Counted from the stretch's first letter, positions 1-8,694 are shown. The stretch: 64,000 nt of DNA from Stutzerimonas stutzeri (GCF_002890895.1 NZ_POUL01000011.1:62001-126000), one strand, 5' to 3'. Notes: generated by a model from the sequence alone, not told the origin. Program-made: numbers and translations.

Positions 1-324
1 TTCGCTGTCGACATTGCTGGTGCTGATCTTCACCTCGCCCGGCTCGGGCTGCAGGTAGCCGATGGACTCGAGGAAGCTGCGGTAGGCCGGCATGTCGCTG
101 ATCGGGCCGGGGTTACTGCGGTGCCAGTTGTCCAGCTCGACCTGAAGGCGGTCGCGCTCGGCCAGCAGGGCGCGGTTCTTCGGCGCCAGGTCATGAACCA
201 GCTCGTCAAAGCCCTTCCAGAAGGCGGCTGCTTCGACACCGGTGCCCGGTAGAACTTCGTCTTCGATGAAGCGTTGCAGGTTGGCCGCCACTTGCAGGCG
301 GCCCAGGGTTACGCGCTCGGTCAT
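1..324 (-). CDS. glcB: Malate synthase G, N-terminal part (cut by window edge)
   Basis: The first about 108 residues are present, starting [20 protein letters not shown], and the frame runs off the left edge. Malate synthase G condenses glyoxylate with acetyl-CoA to malate in the cytoplasm, so it consumes the glyoxylate made by glycolate oxidase. The ATG at 324 follows a good ribosome site (AGGAG about 7 bases upstream). The gene lies 19 bases after glcG in the glc operon, the order known from E. coli (glcDEFGB). The visible N-terminal region matches family G rather than the shorter malate synthase A. The catalytic barrel is outside the window. Confidence 0.9.
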   Translation of the reverse strand, partial: MTERVTLGRLQVAANLQRFIEDEVLPGTGVEAAAFWKGFDELVHDLAPKNRALLAERDRLQVELDNWHRSNPGPISDMPAYRSFLESIGYLQPEPGEVKISTSNVDSE

Positions 325-343
325 GTTGTTCTCCTATCCCGAA

Positions 344-748
344 TCAGTTGGCGACAGCGGCGACGCCGGCCTTGGCGACCTGGGCATCCTGAGCAGCGGT
401 CACGCCAGAGACGCCGACCGAACCGATCACCTGGCCCTCGACGATCACCGGCACGCCGCCTTCCAGCGAGCAGACCACCGGGGCAGACAGGAACGCATTG
501 CGCCCGCCGTTGACCATGTCTTCATAGCCCTTGGTTTCGCGACGGCCTACCGCAGCGCTGCGCGCCTTTTCGGTGGCGATGTAGGAGGCGATCGGCGCGC
601 AGCCGTCCAGACGTTCCAGTGCCAGCGGATGGCCGCCGTCGTCAGCGACCACGATGGTCACGGCCCAGCCGTTGTTCTGCGCTTCGGTACGCGCGGCGGC
701 CAGGATGGCGGTCACTTCGGTCTGGGTCAGCATGGCTTTGGTTTTCAT
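344..748 (-). CDS. glcG: GlcG family protein (DUF336/haem-degrading-like fold)
   Basis: A 134-residue cytoplasmic protein of the GlcG/HbpS (DUF336) family, with the typical small alpha/beta fold. Family features visible are the start MKTKAMLTQTEVTAILAAAR, the central SAAVGRRETKGYEDM stretch and the GGVPVIVEGQVIGSVGVSG motif near residues 98-116. It is always found in glc-type operons, but its biochemical role is unresolved; some relatives bind haem or cobalamin. It sits between glcF and glcB and is probably co-transcribed with them. Confidence 0.9.
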   Translation of the reverse strand: MKTKAMLTQTEVTAILAAARTEAQNNGWAVTIVVADDGGHPLALERLDGCAPIASYIATEKARSAAVGRRETKGYEDMVNGGRNAFLSAPVVCSLEGGVPVIVEGQVIGSVGVSGVTAAQDAQVAKAGVAAVAN

Positions 749-801
749 GTTCTCTCCTGTCGATCGATTCGATGTGCGTCACGGCGCGATTGGGTTTGGG
801 G

Positions 802-2019
802 TTAGTGCATCGCCTCTTCGACGATCTCGATCCAATGCCGCACCGGTGTCCGCCCGGCGCCGTCGAGGTGCGTCTGGCAACCGATGTTGGCGGTGACGAT
901 GACTTCCGGTTTGCCGCTTTCCAGCGCATTGAGCTTGTTGTCGCGCAGCTGGTGAGAAATCTCCGGCTGGGTGATCGAGTAGCTGCCCGCCGAGCCGCAG
1001 CACAGATGCGCGTCGGGGACCGCGGTGAGGTGGAAGCCGAGGCGGGTGAGCACGTCTTCGACCGCGCCGCCGAGCTTCTGTGCGTGCTGCAAGGTGCAGG
1101 GGCAATGAAAGGCCATGCGCTTGTCGGTCTCGACCTTCAGCCGCTCCAGTTCGGCGCTGCGCATCACCTCCACCAGATCCTTGGTCAAGGCGCTGACCCG
1201 CGCGGCCTTGGTCGCATAGGCCGGGTCGTTTCGCAGCAGATGGCCGTAGTCCTTGATGAAGGCTCCGCAACCGCTGGCGGTCTGCACGATGGCTTCGGCG
1301 CCGCCTTCGATGGCTGGCCACCAGGCGTCGATGTTGCGACGGGCGCGGTCGAGACCTGCTTCCTGGGCATTGAGGTGATAGTCGACCGCGCCGCAGCAGC
1401 CCGCTTCACGCGCGGTTATCACGCTGATGCCCAGGCGATCGAGTACGCGGGCCGTGGCGGCGTTGGTGTTGGGCGACAGGCTTGGCTGCACGCAGCCTTC
1501 GAGAATCAGCACGCGACGCGCATGCACGGTCTGCGGCCGCTGTTTGGCCGGGGTGACCTGGCGCGGCATGTGTGCCTTGAGTGTCGCCGGCATCAGCGGA
1601 CGCAGCGTATTGCCGGCGCCTAGCAGGGCCTTGAACAGGCCCGGGCGTGGAATCACCGTGCGCAGGCCGGTGCGCAGCAGGCGCTCGCTCGTCGAGCGCG
1701 GCACCTGCTGTTCCATGAAGTCGCGGCCGATATCCAGCAGGTTGTGGTACTGCACGCCGGAGGGGCAGGTGGTTTCGCAGTTTCGGCAGGTCAGGCAGCG
1801 GTCCAGGTGGGTCTGGGTGGCTTCGGTTACTTCACCGCCCTCGAACATCTGCTTCATCAGGTAGATGCGCCCACGCGGCCCATCGAGCTCGTCGCCAAGC
1901 AGCTGATAGGTCGGACAGGTGGCGTTGCAGAAGCCGCAGTGCACACAGGAGCGCAGGATGCTTTCGGCTTCCTCGGCACGGGGCAATTTCTTCGCGGCTT
2001 CGCTGAGATTCGTTTGCAT
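802..2019 (-). CDS. glcF: Glycolate oxidase iron-sulfur subunit
   Basis: A 405-residue subunit that carries electrons from the flavin subunits GlcD/GlcE to the respiratory chain at the membrane. Two 4Fe-4S ferredoxin-type motifs are visible: CVHCGFCNATCP (Cys25, 28, 31, 35) and CLTCRNCETTCP (Cys75, 78, 81, 85). Two C-terminal cysteine-rich (CCG) domains follow, with CCGAVDYHL and CCGSAGSYS motifs, as in heterodisulfide reductase-like proteins. The length equals that of E. coli GlcF (about 407). It starts 8 bases after the glcE stop codon, so the genes are translated from one message. Confidence 0.95.
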   Translation of the reverse strand: MQTNLSEAAKKLPRAEEAESILRSCVHCGFCNATCPTYQLLGDELDGPRGRIYLMKQMFEGGEVTEATQTHLDRCLTCRNCETTCPSGVQYHNLLDIGRDFMEQQVPRSTSERLLRTGLRTVIPRPGLFKALLGAGNTLRPLMPATLKAHMPRQVTPAKQRPQTVHARRVLILEGCVQPSLSPNTNAATARVLDRLGISVITAREAGCCGAVDYHLNAQEAGLDRARRNIDAWWPAIEGGAEAIVQTASGCGAFIKDYGHLLRNDPAYATKAARVSALTKDLVEVMRSAELERLKVETDKRMAFHCPCTLQHAQKLGGAVEDVLTRLGFHLTAVPDAHLCCGSAGSYSITQPEISHQLRDNKLNALESGKPEVIVTANIGCQTHLDGAGRTPVRHWIEIVEEAMH

Positions 2020-2027
2020 GGTTAGAA

Positions 2028-3086
2028 CTAGACCTCGGAATACATGCGGCCGGGGTTGAAGATCCCCTGCGGGTCGAGCGCCGCCTTCAACTGGCGGTGA
2101 TAGCGCAATAGCGGTTCGGCCAGCGGCTGGAACGGGTTCGCCGCTGCGCCAGCGGTAAAGCAGGTGGCATGACCGCCCACTTCGCTGACGACGGCGCGGA
2201 TGGCCTCTGCATCGGCATCGGACTTAAGCCAGCGCTGGGCGCCGGCCCAGTCGATCAGCTGTTCGCCCGGCAGGGCCAGCTCACCGGTATTGGTTGGCAG
2301 CGACAGTCGCCACAAAGAACGCGCATCACTGAAGAAGCCCAGGCGCTGTTCGCGTAGCTGGTGCCAATAATCGGCATCCAGCGTCTCGCCACCGATCCGG
2401 TCGCAAGCAGCATTGACCGAACCTTCTCCACCTTCGAGGCGCAGGTGCAGAGCCTGGCCGTCATGGCTCGCCGCCGTGATCGGCACCGGCTGCTGGCCCC
2501 ATTCGGCCAGTTTCAGCAGCGCGCGATCGACCGGCATTTCTACCCGCAGGCTGCGCGACAAGCGCGGCTTGGGCAGCACTTTCAGCGAGACTTCGGTGAG
2601 CAGGCCGAGGCAGCCAAAGCTGCCGGCCATCAGGCGCGACAGGTCGTAACCGGCCACGTTCTTCATCACCTCACCGCCGAAACGCAGGTGCTTGCCGTGC
2701 CCGGTAATGACCCGCGAGCCCAGCACGAAGTCGCGCACCGAGCCGGACCATGGCCGCCGCGGGCCGGACAGACCGGTTGCGATCATGCCGCCGACGGTGG
2801 CGCCTTCGCCCAGGTGCGGCGGTTCGCACGGCAACATCTGGTTGGCCTCGTCGAGCGCGGCCTCCAGTTCGGCCAGCGGCGTGCCGGCACGAACGCTGAT
2901 CACCAGTTCGGTCGGATCGTAGGTCACGATGCCGCGATGGGCGCGGGTATCAAGCGGCGTGCCCTGGACTTCGCGACCGAGAAACGCCTTGCTGCCGCCA
3001 CCGTGAATACGCAGCGGGGTGTTGCTGGCCAACGCCTGGTTGACCTGATCGAGCAGCTGCCCGCTGTCGTCGAAGGAAACCGTCAT
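2028..3086 (-). CDS. glcE: Glycolate oxidase FAD-binding subunit GlcE
   Basis: A 352-residue PCMH-type FAD-binding protein, a shortened paralogue of GlcD. Family signatures include the N-terminal RIHGGGSKAFLG segment, the GGMIATGLSGPRRP region around residue 105 and the C-terminal DPQGIFNPGRMY. It is needed with GlcD and GlcF for glycolate oxidase activity. The start codon shares one base (3086) with the glcD stop codon, a typical translational-coupling arrangement. Length matches the E. coli protein (350). Confidence 0.95.
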   Translation of the reverse strand: MTVSFDDSGQLLDQVNQALASNTPLRIHGGGSKAFLGREVQGTPLDTRAHRGIVTYDPTELVISVRAGTPLAELEAALDEANQMLPCEPPHLGEGATVGGMIATGLSGPRRPWSGSVRDFVLGSRVITGHGKHLRFGGEVMKNVAGYDLSRLMAGSFGCLGLLTEVSLKVLPKPRLSRSLRVEMPVDRALLKLAEWGQQPVPITAASHDGQALHLRLEGGEGSVNAACDRIGGETLDADYWHQLREQRLGFFSDARSLWRLSLPTNTGELALPGEQLIDWAGAQRWLKSDADAEAIRAVVSEVGGHATCFTAGAAANPFQPLAEPLLRYHRQLKAALDPQGIFNPGRMYSEV

Positions 3087-4585
3087 CAGAAGCGCTCCAG
3101 TTCAGGGAAAGGCAACTGCCCGCCGTGGACGTGCATACCGCCAAATTCGGCGCAGCGGTGCAGCGTCGGGATGTTCTTGCCGGGGTTGAGCAAACCGCTG
3201 GGATCGAAGGCCGCCTTTACCGCGTGGAACAGCGTCAGCTCGTCTGCGTTGAACTGCGAACACATCTGATTGATCTTTTCGCGCCCGACGCCGTGCTCGC
3301 CGGTGATCGAGCCACCCACCTTCACGCACAGCTCGAGAATCTTGCCGCCCAGCGCCTCGGCGCGCTCCAGCTCACCTTCGGTGTTGGCATCGAAGAGGAT
3401 CAGCGGGTGCATGTTGCCGTCGCCGGCATGGAACACGTTGGCCACGCGCAGTCCGTATTCGTCCGACAGGTCGCTGATGCCCTTGAGCACGCCCGGCAGC
3501 TCGCGGCGCGGGATGGTGCCGTCCATGCAGTAGTAGTCCGGCGAGATGCGCCCAACCGCCGGGAAGGCGTTCTTGCGTCCAGCCCAGAACTTGACGCGCT
3601 CGGCCTCGTCCTTGGCCAGCCGAACTTCGGTGGCGCCGGCCAGCTTGAGCACTTCGCCCACGCGGGCACAGTCGTCGTGTACGTCAGCTTCGACGCCGTC
3701 CAGTTCGCAGAGCAGAATCGCCTCGGCGTCCACGGGGTAGCCGGCACGTATAAAGTCTTCTGCGGCGCGAATCGACAGGTTGTCCATCATCTCCAGCCCG
3801 CCGGGAATGATGCCGGCGGCGATGATGTCGCCCACCGCGCGACCGGCCTTCTCGACCGAGTCGAACGCCGCCAGCAGCACCTTGGCCACCTGCGGTTTGG
3901 GCAGCAGCTTGACCGTCACTTCAGTGACGATGCCAAGCATGCCTTCGGAGCCGGTGAACAACGCCAGCAGGTCGAAGCCCGGCGAATCCAGCGCGTCGGA
4001 ACCAAGCACCATGCGCTCGCCTTCAACGGTGAGGATGTCCACCTTCAGCAGGTTATGCACGGTCAGGCCGTATTTCAGGCAGTGCACGCCGCCGGCGTTC
4101 TCGGCGACGTTGCCGCCAATGGAACAGGCAATCTGCGAAGACGGATCGGGGGCGTAATACAGCTCATAGGGCGCCGCCGCCTGGGAGATCGCCAGGTTGC
4201 GCACGCCGGGCTGGACGCGTGCGAAGCGACCGGCCGGGTCGATCTCGAGAATCTTATTGAAGCGTGCCATGACCAGCAGGATGCCCTGCTCCAGCGGCAG
4301 CGCGCCGCCGGAAAGCCCAGTGCCGGCGCCACGCGCCACCACCGGCACGCCACGCTTGTGGGCAATCTTCAGCAGGGTTTCGACCTGCTCCACGCGCTCG
4401 GGCAGTACCACCAGCATCGGCGTGGTGCGGTAGGCCGACAGGCCATCACACTCGTAGGGTTTGAGGTCTTCGCCGCGATGGAGGATGTCCATGCCGGGCA
4501 GTTGCGCCTGCAGTTCGGCCAGCAGCGCCGCCTTGTCGACCTTGGGCAGCTCACCGTCGACACGTTCGTCGTAGAGGATATTCAT
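3086..4585 (-). CDS. glcD: Glycolate oxidase catalytic FAD subunit GlcD
   Basis: A 499-residue FAD-linked oxidase that converts glycolate to glyoxylate. The N-terminal FAD_binding_4 domain shows VPVVARGAGTGLSGGALP and SIGGNVAENAGGVHC. The C-terminal oxidase domain shows NVFHAGDGNMHP and GGSITGEHGVGREK, and the protein ends near DPSGLLNPGKNIP. The open frame extends upstream to 4792, but ATG 4585 (MNILYDERVDGELP) gives exactly the E. coli length and leaves the operator region untranslated. It is the first gene of the glc operon and diverges from glcC, so GlcC control is expected. Confidence 0.95.
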   Translation of the reverse strand: MNILYDERVDGELPKVDKAALLAELQAQLPGMDILHRGEDLKPYECDGLSAYRTTPMLVVLPERVEQVETLLKIAHKRGVPVVARGAGTGLSGGALPLEQGILLVMARFNKILEIDPAGRFARVQPGVRNLAISQAAAPYELYYAPDPSSQIACSIGGNVAENAGGVHCLKYGLTVHNLLKVDILTVEGERMVLGSDALDSPGFDLLALFTGSEGMLGIVTEVTVKLLPKPQVAKVLLAAFDSVEKAGRAVGDIIAAGIIPGGLEMMDNLSIRAAEDFIRAGYPVDAEAILLCELDGVEADVHDDCARVGEVLKLAGATEVRLAKDEAERVKFWAGRKNAFPAVGRISPDYYCMDGTIPRRELPGVLKGISDLSDEYGLRVANVFHAGDGNMHPLILFDANTEGELERAEALGGKILELCVKVGGSITGEHGVGREKINQMCSQFNADELTLFHAVKAAFDPSGLLNPGKNIPTLHRCAEFGGMHVHGGQLPFPELERF

Positions 4586-4684
4586 GGCAGTCAGGCTCTT
4601 CTTTCGTTCACCGTCAGCACGGCCAGCTGCGGTGGTTTGACGCATCATTAGCCCGACAGCGCCGCATCGTCTATCTCGAAAACC

Positions 4685-4699
4685 ACTGGTCCTACCAGT
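4685..4699. promoter_or_regulatory. GlcC operator-like palindrome, glcD-proximal copy
   Basis: The 15-mer ACTGGTCCTACCAGT is a near-perfect inverted repeat and contains TGGTCCTACCA. That fits the TNGTNNNACNA recognition pattern known for FadR-subfamily GntR regulators such as GlcC and LldR. It lies about 100 bases upstream of glcD. An identical copy lies 108 bases away, next to glcC. Confidence 0.8.
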
Positions 4700-4792
4700 T
4701 TCTTTCAGCAACCTTTCAACCGAGACAGCCAGCAGCCCCATATAACAAGGGCTGATGCATCCACCGCGCTCGGTGAGATAGACTTCCGCCAA

Positions 4793-4807
4793 ACTGGTCC
4801 TACCAGT
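4793..4807. promoter_or_regulatory. GlcC operator-like palindrome, glcC-proximal copy
   Basis: Exact second copy of ACTGGTCCTACCAGT, ending 14 bases before the glcC start codon. Its position over the expected glcC ribosome-site and transcription-start region suggests autoregulation. A TATAAC sequence between the two sites (about 4741-4746) could be a -10 element, but I could not pair it with a convincing -35. Confidence 0.8.
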
Positions 4808-4821
4808 TACGGAGGCGAAAC

Positions 4822-5589
4822 ATGTTGATCGAGAATACCGAGCGTCGCCAGCTGGCGGACGTGGTGGCCGAGCGTATCGAGCGGCTTATCGTCGATGGTG
4901 TGCTCAAGGTGGGCCAAACGCTGCCGTCGGAACGTCGCCTGTGCGAAAAACTCGGCATCTCGCGCTCGGCCCTGCGCGAAGGGCTGCGCGTACTGCGCGG
5001 TCGCGGCATTATCGAAACGTCCCAGGGGCGCGGCTCTCAGGTCGCCAAGCTGTCCGGTGAACAGGACGCCAGCCCGCTGATGCACCTGTTCAATTCGCAG
5101 CCGCGCACCCTGTACGATCTGCTCGAAGTCCGGGCCCTGCTCGAAGGCGAATCGGCGCGACTGGCCGCGTTGCGCGGCACCGATGCCGACTTCGTTCTTT
5201 TGCGTCGCCGCTATGAAGAGATGCTCGCCGCGCACACCGCCGAGGAGGCCGACCCGCGCGAGCATGCGCGCCTTGACCACGCCTTTCACCTGGCGGTCAG
5301 CGAGGCCTCGCATAACCCGGTCCTGGTGCACACCCTGCAGTCGTTGACCGACCTGATGCTCTCCACCGTGTTTGCCTCGGTGAACAACCTCTATCACCGG
5401 CCGATGCAGAAGCGGCAGATCGATCGTCAGCACTCTCGCCTGTTCCACGCCATCACCGAGCGCCTGCCCGATCAGGCCCAGCGCGCGGCGCGCGATCACA
5501 TCCACAGCATTCGCGACAACCTCAAGGAGATCGAGCAGGAGGAGCAGCGGCTGGTGCGCGCGACCATGCGCCTGGAGGGATGGGCGTAA
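4822..5589 (+). CDS. glcC: GntR/FadR-family regulator of the glc operon
   Basis: A 255-residue transcription factor. The N-terminal winged helix-turn-helix (about residues 8-75) contains the family segment LPSERRLCEKLGISRSALRE. The C-terminal FCD effector domain (about 95-225) shows the metal-ligand pattern LDHAFHLAVSEASHN and a later DHIHSIRDN. In E. coli GlcC activates glcDEFGB in response to glycolate. Divergent orientation and paired operator-like sites support the same role here. ATG 4822 follows a GGAGG ribosome site at about 4811-4815. Confidence 0.92.
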   Translation: MLIENTERRQLADVVAERIERLIVDGVLKVGQTLPSERRLCEKLGISRSALREGLRVLRGRGIIETSQGRGSQVAKLSGEQDASPLMHLFNSQPRTLYDLLEVRALLEGESARLAALRGTDADFVLLRRRYEEMLAAHTAEEADPREHARLDHAFHLAVSEASHNPVLVHTLQSLTDLMLSTVFASVNNLYHRPMQKRQIDRQHSRLFHAITERLPDQAQRAARDHIHSIRDNLKEIEQEEQRLVRATMRLEGWA

Positions 5590-5855
5590 TCGCTGCTCTC
5601 CAACAACGCAGAGGATCAGTACCCCTTCTCGATCCGTCTGGCATGGCTGTTTGCGTCATGCCTCGCCGCCTGACAGCCGGCAACCCAGATAGACCGCCCT
5701 GTCAGCCGGTCGAGCCAAACCGAACAATTCGCTGAACTGTAAAAGCCACACCCTGTCGACTTTAGTAAGCGCGGACGAACCGTTGCCTTGGCGGCGCATA
5801 GGCGTTGCTGTCTTGGGGAACCCGCGTCATTGCTAGCCATTCGGAGGACGTTTGC
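5590..5855. other. Intergenic region glcC to small lipoprotein gene
   Basis: No convincing gene. A minus-strand frame (5616-5840, 74 codons) has no ribosome site or recognisable sequence. GAACTG (about 5732-5737), followed after 16 bases by TCGAC, loosely resembles an AlgU/RpoE-type promoter (GAACTT-N16-TCtga), but the match is poor. A GGAGG ribosome site lies at 5843-5847 for the next gene. Confidence 0.5.
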
Positions 5856-6077
5856 ATGAACAAATCAACCAAATTAGCCGTCGGCGGCAGTCTCTTGGCA
5901 CTCATGTTGGGCGTAGGCGGTTGCACCATCGAAAAGGAAGAGTCCGGCCAGTTGCCCGACGTTGATGTTCAAGGCGGCAACATGCCCGAGTATGACGTCA
6001 AAGACGCGGACGTGGATGTTGGAATCAAGGAGCGGTCCGTGCCGCTTCCAAATGTCGACGTCGAAACCGAGCGCTAG
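5856..6077 (+). CDS. Small acidic lipoprotein, unknown function
   Basis: A 73-residue protein with a lipoprotein signal peptide: MNKSTKLAVGG, a hydrophobic stretch, then a lipobox ending GVGGC (Cys23). The mature part is short and acidic, with recurring V-D pairs (DVDVQGG, DVKDADVDVG, PNVDVETER). The longer frame from 5805 was rejected because ATG 5856 has GGAGG at 5843-5847 and begins a perfect signal peptide. I do not recognise a named family. It is followed by a co-oriented periplasmic protein, so an envelope role is likely. Confidence 0.8.
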   Translation: MNKSTKLAVGGSLLALMLGVGGCTIEKEESGQLPDVDVQGGNMPEYDVKDADVDVGIKERSVPLPNVDVETER

Positions 6078-6119
6078 CACCTGAAGCCCCGGGCTTAGCG
6101 CCCTTACAAAGGAGGAACC

Positions 6120-6185
6120 GTGCGAAACAGTCACTGCTTGTCTCGCCAGCCGCAGCAATCAGGCGCGCTGAGGGCCACACCGTGA
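6120..6185 (+). CDS. Possible 21-residue leader or small protein
   Basis: A very strong Shine-Dalgarno sequence, AAAGGAGG (about 6108-6115), is followed by GTG at 6120 and 21 codons (MRNSHCLSRQPQQSGALRATP if GTG is read as Met) to TGA at 6183-6185. The next gene starts 42 bases later. The peptide has no signal sequence or recognised motif. Either it is translated as a leader or small protein, or the strong ribosome site is the remnant of a decayed gene. Evidence is limited to the ribosome site. Confidence 0.3.
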   Translation: MRNSHCLSRQPQQSGALRATP

Positions 6186-6227
6186 TTGCCCAGCAGAACC
6201 CCGACCATTACCTGTGAGGAACGAACA

Positions 6228-6965
6228 ATGAACGCATTGAACAAGAAGCCACTAGCACTCGCCACTGCCCTGATGGCCGCCAGCCTGGCGCTGCCCGCCG
6301 CCGCTCAAGAGACGCAAAAGAGCATGCAGACTCAGCAGGCAGGCGCCTCCATTCGAGTTGGCCATAATGTCGTTGATGCCGTTGACGATGTGCGCGAAAA
6401 CGTTGCCGACCTGATCGGTTCGCTGCGCCATTCCGGTGTCTCCATGGGCGTAGCCAACTGGCAGCAGAGCGACTCCCAGCTGGACAAGATGGAGCAAAAG
6501 CTCAATCAGCAGATGGAGCATCGCCTGGACGAGAAAGCCGAGCGTACTGACGACGATTGGTCGACCTGGATCACTGGCGATGACTACAAGGTCAGCGTGA
6601 CCCAGCAGGTCAACGAGCTTGCCAGCAATCTCGATGAAGTGGCCAAAATGCTTGGCGGGGCGAAAAGCCAGAAAATGCAAGAAATCGACAGCGCCGACGT
6701 GGCGAATCAGGTCGATGACTTGCAGGAAACCGTCGAGGATCTTTTTCAGGCGCTTGAACGTATGGATGGCATGAGCGTCAACAAGCCTAACCTTCAGAAA
6801 GCTCAGCAGCGTTTGGACGTAATGGAGAAGGAACTGGATCGCCAGACCGAGATGGCTGAAGAAGAGTGGCGCCCATACGCCATGGGTGATCAGTTCACGC
6901 CAGGCGTTCAGAAAAACATCACCGAGCTTGCGCAAATCCTGCGGAGCCTGTTCCAGCAGAGCTAA
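6228..6965 (+). CDS. Exported protein with a duplicated helical module, unknown function
   Basis: A 245-residue protein with a signal peptide (cleavage after ALPAAAQ, about residue 27). The mature protein has two copies of one helical module. Copy 1 is about residues 49-139 and copy 2 about 159-243. Shared features are VDDVRENVADLI versus VDDLQETVEDLF, a heptad-rich KMEQKLNQQME versus VMEKELDRQTE, and WSTWITGDDY versus WRPYAMGDQF. Each ends in an NELA/TELA helix. ATG 6228 has GAGGA at 6216-6220; upstream codons from 6186 are rejected. I do not recognise the family; a periplasmic coiled-coil role is plausible. Confidence 0.8.
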   Translation: MNALNKKPLALATALMAASLALPAAAQETQKSMQTQQAGASIRVGHNVVDAVDDVRENVADLIGSLRHSGVSMGVANWQQSDSQLDKMEQKLNQQMEHRLDEKAERTDDDWSTWITGDDYKVSVTQQVNELASNLDEVAKMLGGAKSQKMQEIDSADVANQVDDLQETVEDLFQALERMDGMSVNKPNLQKAQQRLDVMEKELDRQTEMAEEEWRPYAMGDQFTPGVQKNITELAQILRSLFQQS

Positions 6966-6994
6966 CCCGGTTCCAAGGACTCGGTTCGCACCAG

Positions 6995-7027
6995 GCCCCG
7001 CCTGCGGCACCGGCCGTAAGGCGGGGC
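6995..7027 (+). terminator. GC-rich hairpin after the duplicated-module gene
   Basis: GCCCCGCCT (6995-7003) pairs with AGGCGGGGC (7019-7027) around a 15-base loop, 30 bases after the stop codon. No U-run follows directly, so it may be a mRNA 3-prime stabiliser or a weak terminator. Confidence 0.45.
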
Positions 7028-7208
7028 TCGCGCCGCCCGTGAACTGCGACATGCGCGCAAACTGCAAACAACAGCGCGTATTTTTTCGCTGCCCCCCTCA
7101 TCTCACCGCGTTAAGCGCTGGCCGTCTCAAGGCAAACCCTACGCCTTGAAGCCGCTTGACAGCCCCCATGCTAGACTCGCCGCTTCTTTCTGCTGCCCGT
7201 TATCGCCC

Positions 7209-7748
7209 GTGCCCGATTCTCAAGCCTGGCTGCCTGCCGACCAACTTTCCGCCCCGCCCGCCCCTGATCTGCACGACTGGCTTTACGTCGACCGGGGATC
7301 GCTCACCCATCGCCTGACCGACCTCGCCAACGGTGCGTTCAGCGTCGAACCGCTGAATGAAGGTTGGCAGGTCATGCGCGCCGATGAGTGCGCCGCATTG
7401 GACGTGGCTGAGGGCAGTGAGGGCTGGGTGCGCGAGGTCTACCTGCGCGGCCACCAGGAGCCCTGGGTATTCGCCCGCAGTGTCGCCGCCCGCCACGCGC
7501 TGGAACGGTCCGGGCTGGACCTGCCACACCTGGGCAGCCGCTCACTCGGCGAACTGCTGTTCAGTGATCCGGCGTTCAGCCGCGGACCGCTGCAAGCCCG
7601 CCGCTATCCGGCGGCCTGGTTGCCGCAGGATGTGCGCCAGTGCCAGCTGTGGGCCCGCCGCTCCTGTTTCAGTCAGGGCGACCTGCGTGTGCTGGTCGCT
7701 GAAGTGTTTCTGCCGGCCCTGTGGCAGGCCGCACGGATCACGACCTGA
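7209..7748 (+). CDS. ubiC: Chorismate lyase (chorismate-pyruvate lyase)
   Basis: About 179 residues. The enzyme removes pyruvate from chorismate to give 4-hydroxybenzoate, the first committed step of ubiquinone synthesis. Family features are the WVREVYLRG strand with its conserved Arg, and the late [20 protein letters not shown]. The frame is open from 7146, but GTG 7209 ([13 protein letters not shown]) is the more likely start because it gives the usual length; the exact start is not certain. It is followed by ubiA 49 bases downstream, so the two first steps of ubiquinone ring modification are encoded together. Confidence 0.9.
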   Translation: MPDSQAWLPADQLSAPPAPDLHDWLYVDRGSLTHRLTDLANGAFSVEPLNEGWQVMRADECAALDVAEGSEGWVREVYLRGHQEPWVFARSVAARHALERSGLDLPHLGSRSLGELLFSDPAFSRGPLQARRYPAAWLPQDVRQCQLWARRSCFSQGDLRVLVAEVFLPALWQAARITT

Positions 7749-7797
7749 TCCCGGCACACACTGCCCCGCAACCGCCTCACCGATCGGAGCCCCGCTG

Positions 7798-8694
7798 ATG
7801 TATCAAAAGCTTCTGCAATCGAGCAATCGCCTTCATCCGCGCGCCTGGGACTTTATCCAGCTGATGCGACTGGATCGCCCGATTGGCACCTATCTGCTGC
7901 TGTGGCCCACGCTCTGGGCGCTGTGGATCGCCGGCGAGGGTTCGCCCAGCGCGAAGAACATCGCGATCTTCGTACTCGGCGTCATCCTCATGCGCGCCGC
8001 CGGATGCGTGATCAATGACTTCGCCGACCGCAACCTGGACGGGCACGTCAGCCGCACCAAGGGCCGTCCGCTGGCGACGGGCAGGGTCACCTCGAAGGAA
8101 GCCTGGATCCTGTTTGCCGTTCTCGTCGCACTGAGTTTCGGCCTGGTTCTGCTGACCAATACAGCGACCATCTTCCTGTCTTTCGGCGCGCTCGGTGTCG
8201 CGTCGCTCTACCCCTTCATGAAGCGCTACACCTACTACCCGCAGGTCGTGCTCGGCGCAGCCTTTTCCTGGGGCATGCTGATGGCCTTCATGGCTGAGCG
8301 AGGCGAGCTGCCGCCGGAAGCCTGGTTACTGTTCATCGCCAACGTGTTGTGGACAGTGGGCTACGACACCTACTACGCCATGGCCGACCGCGAGGACGAC
8401 CTGAAGATCGGCATCAAATCCACCGCAATCCTCTTTGGCGAAGCTGATCGGGTCATCATCGCCACGCTGCAGGGCCTCGCCCTGTTCTGCCTGATTCTCG
8501 CCGGCCTGCGCTTCGAGCTCGGGCAGTGGTTTCACCTCGGGCTGACTATCGCAGCCGCCTGTTTCGCCTGGGAGTTCTGGAAAACACGCTCGCGCAAGCC
8601 ACAGGTCTGCTTCCAGGCTTTTCTGCACAACCATTGGGCGGGGCTGGCGATTCTTGTGGGGATCATGCTCGACTACGGGACGAGAGCGGCCTAG
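7798..8694 (+). CDS. ubiA: 4-hydroxybenzoate polyprenyltransferase
   Basis: A 298-residue integral membrane prenyltransferase that attaches the polyprenyl tail to 4-hydroxybenzoate. The two Asp-rich Mg-diphosphate motifs are visible: NDFADRNLD and, later, [12 protein letters not shown]. Eight or nine hydrophobic segments follow the family pattern. ATG 7798 begins [17 protein letters not shown], and a GGAG ribosome site lies just upstream. It forms an operon with ubiC. Confidence 0.95.
   Translation: MYQKLLQSSNRLHPRAWDFIQLMRLDRPIGTYLLLWPTLWALWIAGEGSPSAKNIAIFVLGVILMRAAGCVINDFADRNLDGHVSRTKGRPLATGRVTSKEAWILFAVLVALSFGLVLLTNTATIFLSFGALGVASLYPFMKRYTYYPQVVLGAAFSWGMLMAFMAERGELPPEAWLLFIANVLWTVGYDTYYAMADREDDLKIGIKSTAILFGEADRVIIATLQGLALFCLILAGLRFELGQWFHLGLTIAAACFAWEFWKTRSRKPQVCFQAFLHNHWAGLAILVGIMLDYGTRAA

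Noticed and set aside
242-805. 187-codon plus-strand frame over glcG
   Set aside because: Shadow frame; glcG on the other strand has family motifs and operon context.
3125-4651. 508-codon frame opposite glcD
   Set aside because: Antisense to a clear glcD; composition and lack of motifs show it is a shadow of high-GC third positions.
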